Shown piece after piece: positions 5,314-11,533 of a stretch of DNA of 11,533 nucleotides. A model generated the notes under the pieces. The model ran no database searches. It had not been told where the DNA came from and worked only from the letters and a program-made list of their open reading frames with translations. Origin of the DNA: an uncultured Rhodopirellula sp. GTDB taxonomy: Bacteria; Planctomycetota; Planctomycetia; Pirellulales; Pirellulaceae. How positions within the stretch are numbered: position 1 is the first letter of the stretch; each line of letters starts with the position of its first letter. Both the position numbers and the translations under genes were made by a program. The stretch covers positions 1 through 11,533 of the forward strand of contig CAJXTM010000042.1 of assembly GCA_913061385.1 (NCBI GenBank), read 5' to 3'.

Positions 5314-7473
5314 ATGCCGGAAATTCAAGATAGAGAACAGTGCGCACGGGCAATCGCTGCCGATCTGCAACTGCCATTCAAGCAAGTGTTGGCAGCGATG
5401 GAGTTGCTTGAAGCAGGCAATACGATTCCCTTCATTGCCAGATATCGCAAGGAAGTAACACAGGGACTCGATGAGATTGCACTGCGGTCAATCGAGGATG
5501 CGGTTGAAAAATCAAACGCTTTGGCGGCGCGCAAGTCAACTGTTATCAAAAGTATCCAAGGCCAAGGGTTAATGACTGATGATCTGCTTGCGTCGATTGA
5601 GAGTTGCGGTGACTTGCGTCAGCTGGAAATGATCTACCTGCCGTTCAAGCCTAAACGTCGCACCAAGGCCGCGATTGCTCGCGAGCGTGGTTTGCAGCCT
5701 CTGGCGGATCTGCTGATTCGTCAGGAACCCATCGGGTCTTCGCGGGCGGCGCTGCTCAATCAGTTTGTAAAACCAGAGCTGGAGATTCCAGATCGTGATG
5801 CCGCATTACAAGGGGCGCTGGCGATCGTTGCAGAGCAATGGTCCGAGGATGCCACCCTGCGAAGTTGGATGATTGCTGACGCCGTTGCAAGCGGTAAGGT
5901 GACTTCAAATGTGAAGCGAGGAAAAAAGCAGGAAGCCGAGAAGTTTGAACTCTATTTTGACCATCGCGAAGCGGTTGCGAAGATTCCTTCTCATCGACTG
6001 TTGGCAATGCTGAGAGGCGAGTCTGAGGGCTTGCTGCGTGTTGGGATTGCGATGGATGATGGGAGAGCTGTTTCTCGCATGAAATCGCAATTCGTTCATG
6101 ATCGGCAGTTTGAATTTCATCGTGAGTTATTGGCTGCGATTGGTGATTGCTACGAGCGTTTGCTGCAGCCAGCCACTCAATCATCCGTACTTCAGAGCCT
6201 GAAGGAGCAAGCCGATACAGACGCGATCGAGGTGTTCGGAAAAAATCTGCATGAGCTGTTGATGGCATCACCAGCGGGGCCGAGGGTGACTTTGGGAATT
6301 GATCCCGGTTTCCGAACCGGGTGCAAACTGGCTGTCGTCGATGCGACAGGTAAGTTTTTGGCAACTAGCACCATCTTTCCGACGCCACCTAAGAGTGACC
6401 GCGACTCGGCGGGTGAGCGTGTATTGGAATTCATCAAGCGGTACAACATCGAGTTGATTGCAATTGGTAACGGGACCGCATCGAGAGAAACGGATGTTTT
6501 TGTGGGTGACCTGCTAACAGAGCATGGTCTGAAGTTGACCAAAGTGATGGTCAGCGAAGCAGGAGCTTCGATTTATTCTGCTAGTGAGATAGCAATCAAG
6601 GAGTTTCCCGATCTGGATGTGACCGTCCGGGGTGCGATCAGTATCGCCCGACGGCTGCAGGATCCGCTGGCGGAGCTGGTGAAGACCGACCCGAAATCAA
6701 TTGGAGTCGGGCAATATCAGCACGATGTGAACCAGACAAGGCTTCGTAAATGTCTGGATCGGACAGTTGAATCTTGCGTGAATGCTGTTGGAGTTGATCT
6801 GAACATGGCCAGCGTTTCATTGCTGTCGCATGTGGCCGGGATTGGACCCAAATTGGCCGGAAATATTGTTGCGTTCAGGGATCAAAACGGACGATTCAAG
6901 AATCGCAAACAACTGATGAAGGTATCAAAGCTTGGCAGCAAGGCATTTGAGCAGGCTGCAGGATTTTTACGCATTTGTAATGGTGCAGAGCCGCTTGATA
7001 ACTCAGCGGTGCACCCCGAGAGTTATGCTTTGGTCAGTCGTATGGCAACAAAATTGGGGGCAGATCCTAGAACATTGGTTGGCGATTCTGGACTGAGCCA
7101 TAAGTTGCGGCCATCAGATTACGTTGATGACCGTTTTGGGCTGCCAACGGTGGTGGACATCATTTCTGAATTGGAGAAACCTGGTCGTGATCCTCGCCGA
7201 GAATTTCGAGTGGTGAAGTTTGATGAGTCGATCAACAGTGTCGGTGATTTAAAGCCTGGGTTAGTAATGGAGGGCGTGATTACCAATGTTACACACTTTG
7301 GTGCATTTGTTGACATCGGAGTGCATCAGGATGCCTTGATTCATATCTCGCAACTATCGAATTCCTTTGTCAAGGATCCTAGTGAAGTCGTTGCCGTTGG
7401 CGATCTTGTCAAAGTCAAGGTTTTGGAAATCGATGTAGGCCGCAAACGCATCTCGGTGACAAGAAAGTTTTAA
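5314..7473 (+). CDS. tex: Tex, S1-domain RNA-binding transcription accessory protein
   Basis: Tex is a conserved cytoplasmic nucleic-acid-binding protein related to eukaryotic Spt6 and linked to transcription. The domains run in the usual order (numbered from the ATG at 5314, 719 residues). The N-terminal Tex region has EAGNTIPFIARYRKEVTQGLDE at 33-54 and YLPFKPKRRTKA at 108-119. The YqgF-like RNase H fold starts with TLGIDPGFRTGCKLAVVD (326-343) and includes AIGNGTASRET (383-393). GVGQYQHDV follows at 464-472, then helix-hairpin-helix motifs (VAGIGPKLAGNIVAFR, 507-522). The C-terminal S1 domain spans about 649-719 (GLVMEGVITNVTHFGAFVDIG). Length is slightly below the common 750-780. A GTG at 5293 would add seven residues and overlap the preceding TGA by four bases, a coupling arrangement; the ATG fits the family N-terminus equally well. 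The gene is convergent with yifB, 66 bases away, without an evident terminator. Confidence 0.95.
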   Translation: MPEIQDREQCARAIAADLQLPFKQVLAAMELLEAGNTIPFIARYRKEVTQGLDEIALRSIEDAVEKSNALAARKSTVIKSIQGQGLMTDDLLASIESCGDLRQLEMIYLPFKPKRRTKAAIARERGLQPLADLLIRQEPIGSSRAALLNQFVKPELEIPDRDAALQGALAIVAEQWSEDATLRSWMIADAVASGKVTSNVKRGKKQEAEKFELYFDHREAVAKIPSHRLLAMLRGESEGLLRVGIAMDDGRAVSRMKSQFVHDRQFEFHRELLAAIGDCYERLLQPATQSSVLQSLKEQADTDAIEVFGKNLHELLMASPAGPRVTLGIDPGFRTGCKLAVVDATGKFLATSTIFPTPPKSDRDSAGERVLEFIKRYNIELIAIGNGTASRETDVFVGDLLTEHGLKLTKVMVSEAGASIYSASEIAIKEFPDLDVTVRGAISIARRLQDPLAELVKTDPKSIGVGQYQHDVNQTRLRKCLDRTVESCVNAVGVDLNMASVSLLSHVAGIGPKLAGNIVAFRDQNGRFKNRKQLMKVSKLGSKAFEQAAGFLRICNGAEPLDNSAVHPESYALVSRMATKLGADPRTLVGDSGLSHKLRPSDYVDDRFGLPTVVDIISELEKPGRDPRREFRVVKFDESINSVGDLKPGLVMEGVITNVTHFGAFVDIGVHQDALIHISQLSNSFVKDPSEVVAVGDLVKVKVLEIDVGRKRISVTRKF

Positions 7474-7539
7474 ACGGGCTGTATTCATTTGTGCGTTGCC
7501 GCCAGAGTCAACATTCGAGTATCGCACACCACTGCCAAC

Positions 7540-9081
7540 TTAGATCCACAAGTCACGATCAAGACTCCGGTAGCCGATCGCTTCAGCGAGATCCTGTTCG
7601 CGGATCTGTTGGCAGTTTGCCACATCCGCAATGGTTCTCGCCACTCGCAGGATTTTGTCATGGGCCCTTGCTGAGAGTCCCAGTTCTTCGACGCAATGCC
7701 GCAACATTTGAGTGCAGTTGCGATCAATCTGGCAATGTTGACGCACCTGCTGACTGCTCATTTGTGCGTTGTGATGGGTCGTCGCACCTTGAAATCTGTT
7801 CGCCTGTTGCTCGCGAGCCTTGATCACATCTTCACGCATGGTCTTGCTTGATGTTCCCTGAATACTTTGGTCAGACAACTCATCAAAGGGTACTGCTGGT
7901 ACATCGAGGTGGATATCAATGCGATCCAAGAGTGGTCCTGAAATTTTTGACATGTACTTTTCAATTTGAGGAGGAGTGCAATTACAGCTTCTTCTTGGGT
8001 CGCTCCGGTACCCACACGGACATGGATTGGCCGCTGCAATGAGCATGAAGTCGGCAGGGAATGTGGTGGAACGTAATGCCCTCGAGATGGTGACGATGCC
8101 GTCTTCGAGTGGCTGACGCATCACCTCTAGTGTTTTGCGGTTGAACTCAGGCAGTTCGTCGAGGAACAGGACACCATTGTGGGATTTGCTAATTTCTCCT
8201 GGGGCAGGTTGGCTTCCACCGCCCACCAAACCTGCGTCACTGATCGTGTGATGGGGGCTTCGGAAAGGACGCCGCGCCATGAGTGGTTGATCGGAGGGCA
8301 GTTGGCCTAGCACGCTGTAAATGCGTGTGGTCTCGATCGATTCTACAGCCGATAGGGGCGGGAGAACTGTTGGCATCCGTTTCGCTAACATGGTCTTCCC
8401 ACTTCCAGGCGGCCCAATCATGGCAATGTTGTGACGACCAGCAGCAGCAATGGTCAAAGCTCGCTTCGCCAACTCTTGTCCCCGTACGTCCGCAAAGTCG
8501 ATCTCATAGTGGCTGAATTTAGCGAACAGCTTTTCAAGCTCACACGGCACTGGACTGACTTCTAGTTCGCCAGCGAAGAAAGCTATTGCTTGTGCCAGAC
8601 TGTGAACAGGAATGACTTGTAGGCCTTGTACGACCGCCGCTTCACTGGCATTCGCAACGGGCACAACTAATCCCCGAAGCGATCGGTTCTTTGCCGCCTC
8701 GATCGCGATGGACAACGCACCTTTGACCGGTCGCGTTGTTCCTTCCAACGCAAGTTCGCCGATGATCGCGTACTCGTCAAAGAGTTCCGAAGATAATTGT
8801 CCACTGCCAGCTAACACACCCAATGCAACCGACAGGTCAAACGATGACGCCTGCTTGGGAAGATCGCCGGGAGCAAGATTGATAACCACTCGGTCCTGCG
8901 GTCTCACAAAACCGCTGTTAACGATTGCGCGTTCAACCCGATGGGTACTTTCTTTTACCGCAGTGTCTGGTAGCCCGACCAGAATCGTTTTTGGCATCGC
9001 GGCCGGTGAAATGTCGACCTCGACATCGACCGGCAGTGCATCGATGCCGGAAAGCGTGAACGTCTTCAAGCGTGCCAGCAT
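7540..9081 (-). CDS. comM: YifB/ComM-family Mg-chelatase-like AAA+ ATPase
   Basis: ComM is a hexameric helicase that promotes branch migration during integration of transformed DNA; homologues are widespread even in bacteria not known to be competent. The 513-residue product begins MLARLKTFTLSGIDALPVDVE, the standard family start. The N-terminal S5/Lon-like domain covers about 20-150 (FDLSVALGVL at 81-90). The AAA+ core holds Walker A GPPGSGKT (223-230), Walker B VLFLDEL (304-310), the sensor and Cys-rich AAANPCPCGY (349-358) with CNC at 366-368, and GPLLDRIDI with the arginine finger candidate (382-390). The Mg-chelatase C-terminal domain ends with YRSLDRDLW (504-512). All key residues are present and length is normal. 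The antiporter gene lies upstream on the same strand after a 292-base gap, so yifB probably has its own promoter. Confidence 0.95.
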   Translation of the reverse strand: MLARLKTFTLSGIDALPVDVEVDISPAAMPKTILVGLPDTAVKESTHRVERAIVNSGFVRPQDRVVINLAPGDLPKQASSFDLSVALGVLAGSGQLSSELFDEYAIIGELALEGTTRPVKGALSIAIEAAKNRSLRGLVVPVANASEAAVVQGLQVIPVHSLAQAIAFFAGELEVSPVPCELEKLFAKFSHYEIDFADVRGQELAKRALTIAAAGRHNIAMIGPPGSGKTMLAKRMPTVLPPLSAVESIETTRIYSVLGQLPSDQPLMARRPFRSPHHTISDAGLVGGGSQPAPGEISKSHNGVLFLDELPEFNRKTLEVMRQPLEDGIVTISRALRSTTFPADFMLIAAANPCPCGYRSDPRRSCNCTPPQIEKYMSKISGPLLDRIDIHLDVPAVPFDELSDQSIQGTSSKTMREDVIKAREQQANRFQGATTHHNAQMSSQQVRQHCQIDRNCTQMLRHCVEELGLSARAHDKILRVARTIADVANCQQIREQDLAEAIGYRSLDRDLWI

Positions 9082-9373
9082 GATGCCCCAATCATGTAAG
9101 CGTAGAAGTTGTTATCGCAAAGAGCCTCGCACCATTAGGGCAACTTAGCAAGCACCGAATTGCATTTCTCTGAAAATCAGCTGCGCAGAATTTGCACACA
9201 ACCAAGCCGATACTGGATTTGATGGCAAACACCACAAGGTTTCGTGCCGAAGCATTTGCAATGCTGGCAATGTAGAAATTGACCTACGGGAAGGTCCCTG
9301 GAATTGCGGCCAAGCGTTTCTGAGTGGACTCATGCTCTACCCTGTTGATGTGAGGGTAACAACAGACTATTTG
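9082..9373. other. Intergenic region containing a cysteine-rich open frame without a start codon
   Basis: On the minus strand, the frame between an in-frame TGA at 9330-9332 and the stop at 9177-9179 is open for 50 codons. It includes HCQHCKC, then PCGVCHQ and LGCVQ: six cysteines with two CXXC pairs eight residues apart, as in a small zinc ribbon. No ATG, GTG or TTG lies upstream of the cysteines in that frame. The ATG-started minus frame at 9145-9333 (62 codons) has composition typical of a shadow frame. The yifB promoter should lie near 9082-9130, but I could not identify a convincing one. I record the region rather than a gene. Confidence 0.4.
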
Positions 9374-11065
9374 TCAGGATGGCTTTTGTTTGCGTCTTTG
9401 TGTGATCAAGGCATGCATAACATCACTGCGGCGGACCACTCCCAACAATTCCTGTGGCTCACTCCGTGAGACAACAGGAATGCAGTCATCTGTTTCTGCC
9501 TGAAATAGTTCAAAGGCTCGTGTTGCAGGTTCATCGGGAAAAAGGAGGGCGGTTGTTTCGCTGGCAAGGTCCTCAGCACGGACGAGTTGTGAGGCGCTAT
9601 GATCAAACATTACATCACTCAATAGCGGATACCTGATCACGCCGACGACGGTTGATCGGTCATCGATCACCGGATAGGTATTGTCGTGGCTGTGTTCAAT
9701 GTGGCCCACGACATCATCGAAATTATCAGATTGATGTATGCCTTTTGTCTTTCGGATCAGGTTGCTGACCTTCACTTTGGATTCAAATTGGATCGAGGCG
9801 TTCGTTCCTCTGACCGCATCTCGAAAACGGTCAATCACAGTCCGCAATTGTTCCAGCGGAGTACGTGATGTGTGGTGAATTGCTTGAGCGAGGGGGACCT
9901 CACCGGTTCGGAGAACTGATTGCCGAATGAAAAGAGGTCCAATGATCTCGAAGAGTACAACGGAACCGAGGATAATTGCCTGTATCTGTGTTCCCATTTC
10001 TTTATCACGCTGCATGGCGATAGTTGCCAACGCGATTGCGGCTCCAGCTTGGGCAAAGAGACAACTCCCAACCCAGTTGCGAACTTCGATCGGTTGCTTT
10101 GTGATTCGAGCAGTGATGTAGACGCCAATCCATTTGCCGGCGATGCGGAATACGATGTACACCAAACCCAATGTTCCTGCGGCGAGGAAGGCATTGATGT
10201 CTAGCTCGGTGCCATGTGCCGCAAAGAAGAGTACGGCCAATAGGCCTGACAAGTGGTCAAGTTCGTCGACGATTTTGGATTTGTAATCGGATGTGTTCGC
10301 GACCGTCACGCCCATGATCAAGAAGGTGATCATGTATGGAATGTGGAAAGATTCGCAGATGCCCAGAAGGAAAGTCTCGGCCGCGACCAGCATCACGATC
10401 CAGCGTTTCATGTTCAGGAAACCACAGCCGTAGCTGACGATTAGGCCGCCAGCGATTCCAAGTCCGGCGGAACCAGCGATATTGAGGACCAGGCTTCCAA
10501 ATTGCTCACCCACAGACATCATAACTTTATTTTCGAGCAATGAGATTGCAAGGAAAGCGAACTCAAACATCATGATGCAGGCAAAGTTATTCATCGCAAC
10601 CAGAAACCCGGTGCTTTCTGTGACTGGACCTTCTGAGCGGAATTCCTTTAACACCAGAATCGTCGTCGCCGGGGCGGTCGCGACGGCGAGGCAGCCGAGT
10701 AGTATCGCTTGGCTGCCAGAGCATCCGAAAAGGAGTAAGCCGAGACTTACAAAGCTGAAGGTCAGGGAAATCTCGCCGATCGAAAGCGGAAGGCAATGTT
10801 TGGCAAGTCTCCTGACCTTGGTGAAAGTGAATTCACATCCAAGATTGAACAGCACAAGTGCCATTGCCAGTTTTAGCAGTGGATCAAAAAGTTCAACGTG
10901 ACCTTCTGGGATCCAATCAAGGATGCTGGGGCCAACTAGCAGCCCCACCAGCAAATAGGCGGTCACCTTGGGAAGGTGTAAAAAATCCGCGAAAACCCCA
11001 GCCGCCAGGCACGCACCGAGTAACAATCCAAGCGTGCTCAAAATATCGAGATGAAAATCTGGCAT
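9374..11065 (-). CDS. CPA2-family cation/proton antiporter with C-terminal CBS domain pair
   Basis: This inner-membrane carrier would exchange Na+ or K+ for protons. Of 563 residues, about 1-385 form the Na+/H+ exchanger fold with some 11-13 hydrophobic helices: LPKVTAYLLVGLLVGPSIL (31-49), LALVLFNLGCEFT-like helix (68-80), ATAPATTILVLKEF (129-142), FFAAHGTELDI (280-290) and GAAIALATIAM (341-351). The tail holds two CBS units, about 432-486 (YPVIDDRSTVVGVI) and 496-555 (CIPVVSRSE...LLGVVRRSDVM), which in other proteins bind adenine nucleotides and gate activity. The family's usual acidic pair after ATAPA...KEFRSEGP is replaced by Asn159-Asn160 (codons AAT AAC at 10586-10591), so ion coupling may differ. 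No Kef-type Rossmann (TrkA-N) domain is present. The start ATG at 11065 has no clear Shine-Dalgarno. A TrkH-like gene near the left edge is another cation transporter. Confidence 0.9.
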   Translation of the reverse strand: MPDFHLDILSTLGLLLGACLAAGVFADFLHLPKVTAYLLVGLLVGPSILDWIPEGHVELFDPLLKLAMALVLFNLGCEFTFTKVRRLAKHCLPLSIGEISLTFSFVSLGLLLFGCSGSQAILLGCLAVATAPATTILVLKEFRSEGPVTESTGFLVAMNNFACIMMFEFAFLAISLLENKVMMSVGEQFGSLVLNIAGSAGLGIAGGLIVSYGCGFLNMKRWIVMLVAAETFLLGICESFHIPYMITFLIMGVTVANTSDYKSKIVDELDHLSGLLAVLFFAAHGTELDINAFLAAGTLGLVYIVFRIAGKWIGVYITARITKQPIEVRNWVGSCLFAQAGAAIALATIAMQRDKEMGTQIQAIILGSVVLFEIIGPLFIRQSVLRTGEVPLAQAIHHTSRTPLEQLRTVIDRFRDAVRGTNASIQFESKVKVSNLIRKTKGIHQSDNFDDVVGHIEHSHDNTYPVIDDRSTVVGVIRYPLLSDVMFDHSASQLVRAEDLASETTALLFPDEPATRAFELFQAETDDCIPVVSRSEPQELLGVVRRSDVMHALITQRRKQKPS

Positions 11066-11272
11066 GTGCGAATATGTGTCGGGCAGCTGGAGCTGAGTGA
11101 GTGTCAGTTCGATGTGTTTGCAAGGTCATGCATGCTGACGTTGCAAATCATTCTCATTCGAACTTGATCGATTGGTATGACGATGAGTGTTGGGTCTGCA
11201 GAATCAACCGATTGGAAACAGGGACGCACCAACGGTGGAGAACGCTGCCGGTCAGAAAAGTTAAGCCCTCAT
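11066..11272. other. Intergenic region upstream of the antiporter
   Basis: About 200 bases without a convincing gene. A GTG-started plus-strand frame (11101-11391) crosses it but its Cys/Trp/Arg-rich product looks like a shadow frame. I see no terminator, riboswitch signature or well-spaced promoter. Confidence 0.35.
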
Positions 11273-11485
11273 CTACGCATTATTATCAGGGTTACATCTG
11301 TCGCCCATGGCAACTTGGTGATCTTCGCCGGGTAGAGCAGGAATTGCTGATAGGAATCGGTGGCCTGAGCGGTGCAGATTGGCCTGTGTAATCACGGAAA
11401 GCCCGTTTTGCTTGTTCTGAAGCCTCGAACAAACAGAATCCATGAGATTGAGAGCGAAAATTTCTGCAATGTGGTCAGATTGACA
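11273..11485 (-). CDS. Possible C-terminal fragment of an unidentified protein
   Basis: The minus-strand frame is open for 70 codons from the end of genuine sequence to a TAG at 11273-11275. The peptide (QSDHIAEIFALNLMDSVCSR, then LQNKQNGLSVITQANLHRSG and a tail ending NPDNNA) has ordinary soluble-protein composition, with no run of rare residues. I do not recognise a domain. Its 5' end is missing because the contig ends in adapter; the apparent ATG at 11501-11503 belongs to the adapter and must not be used as a start. If real, the gene is on the same strand as the antiporter and 207 bases upstream of it. It could also be a chance open frame. Confidence 0.35.
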   Translation of the reverse strand, partial: CQSDHIAEIFALNLMDSVCSRLQNKQNGLSVITQANLHRSGHRFLSAIPALPGEDHQVAMGDRCNPDNNA

Positions 11486-11486
11486 C

Positions 11487-11533
11487 CTGTCTCTTATACA
11501 CATCTGACGCTGCCGACGACTCCTTACGTGTAG
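11487..11533 (+). other. Illumina Nextera adapter read-through, not genomic
   Basis: Bases 11487-11505 are the reverse complement of the 19-base Tn5 mosaic end (CTGTCTCTTATACACATCT). Bases 11506-11519 (GACGCTGCCGACGA) complete the Nextera read-1 adapter. Bases 11520-11527 (CTCCTTAC) equal the reverse complement of the common i5 index GTAAGGAG, and GTGTAG (11528-11533) begins the reverse complement of the P5 end. The match to known adapter sequence is complete over 47 bases, so this part is a library artefact. Confidence 0.98.

Noticed and set aside
5756..6364. 202-codon minus-strand open frame
   Set aside because: It lies entirely antisense to tex and has no family motif.
8612..9148. 178-codon plus-strand open frame
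   Set aside because: It is antisense to the conserved N-terminal domain of the YifB/ComM gene and shows Ser/Thr/Arg-rich shadow composition.
9145..9333. 62-codon minus-strand ATG-started open frame
   Set aside because: Its composition is not protein-like; a different frame over the same bases carries the ordered cysteine pattern.
11101..11391. 96-codon plus-strand open frame starting with GTG
   Set aside because: The product has five Trp and five Cys with no recognisable domain, and overlaps a more protein-like minus frame. I could not support it as a gene, though it cannot be excluded.
1..11486. Defence island, CRISPR array, prophage or insertion sequence
   Set aside because: No regularly spaced repeats, transposase or integrase motifs, terminal inverted repeats or known defence domains were seen. 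The genes are mainly housekeeping or stress functions.

Overview
This window looks like a chromosomal stretch from an environmental (metagenome or draft) assembly of a Gram-negative-type bacterium. A planctomycete-like organism is my best guess. The reasons are moderate GC, several genes without a clear Shine-Dalgarno, GTG/TTG starts, and a mix of secreted SGNH esterase, diheme peroxidase and an AAA-less M41 peptidase. No marker gene is present, so the phylum is an inference. The last 47 bases are not genomic: they are Illumina Nextera adapter plus an index, so true sequence ends at about 11486.

Layout, left to right. (1) 1-129, minus: the N-terminus of a membrane protein resembling TrkH, cut by the window edge. 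(2) 130-582: a non-coding divergent region with a strong 12-bp hairpin. (3) 583-1317, plus: an SRAP (YedK/HMCES-type) protein that protects abasic sites in DNA. (4) 1318-1657: intergenic with small hairpins. (5) 1658-2539, plus: an exported protein of unknown function, possibly a beta-barrel. (6) 2542-3354, minus: a secreted SASA-type SGNH carbohydrate esterase, convergent with the previous gene. (7) 3464-4639, plus: a diheme cytochrome c peroxidase/MauG-family protein, divergent from the esterase. (8) 4706-5296, plus: a stand-alone FtsH-like M41 zinc peptidase domain, followed almost without a gap by (9) tex, 5314-7473, plus. (10) 7540-9081, minus: a YifB/ComM Mg-chelatase-like AAA ATPase, convergent with tex. 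(11) 9082-9373: a gap holding a cysteine-rich open frame that has no start codon. (12) 9374-11065, minus: a CPA2-type cation/proton antiporter with two CBS domains, whose usual acidic pair in the core is replaced by Asn-Asn. (13) 11273-11485, minus: a possible C-terminal fragment of a further gene. (14) Adapter.

Most genes are housekeeping or stress functions: DNA damage (SRAP), transcription/RNA (Tex), DNA processing (ComM), peroxide (CCP), proteolysis (M41) and monovalent cation balance (TrkH-like and CPA2). There is no mobile element, CRISPR array, rRNA or tRNA, and I see no defence island. The most unusual items are the AAA-less M41 peptidase with its small in-frame repeat, the Asn-Asn antiporter core, and two genes whose putative promoters predict nearly leaderless mRNAs.
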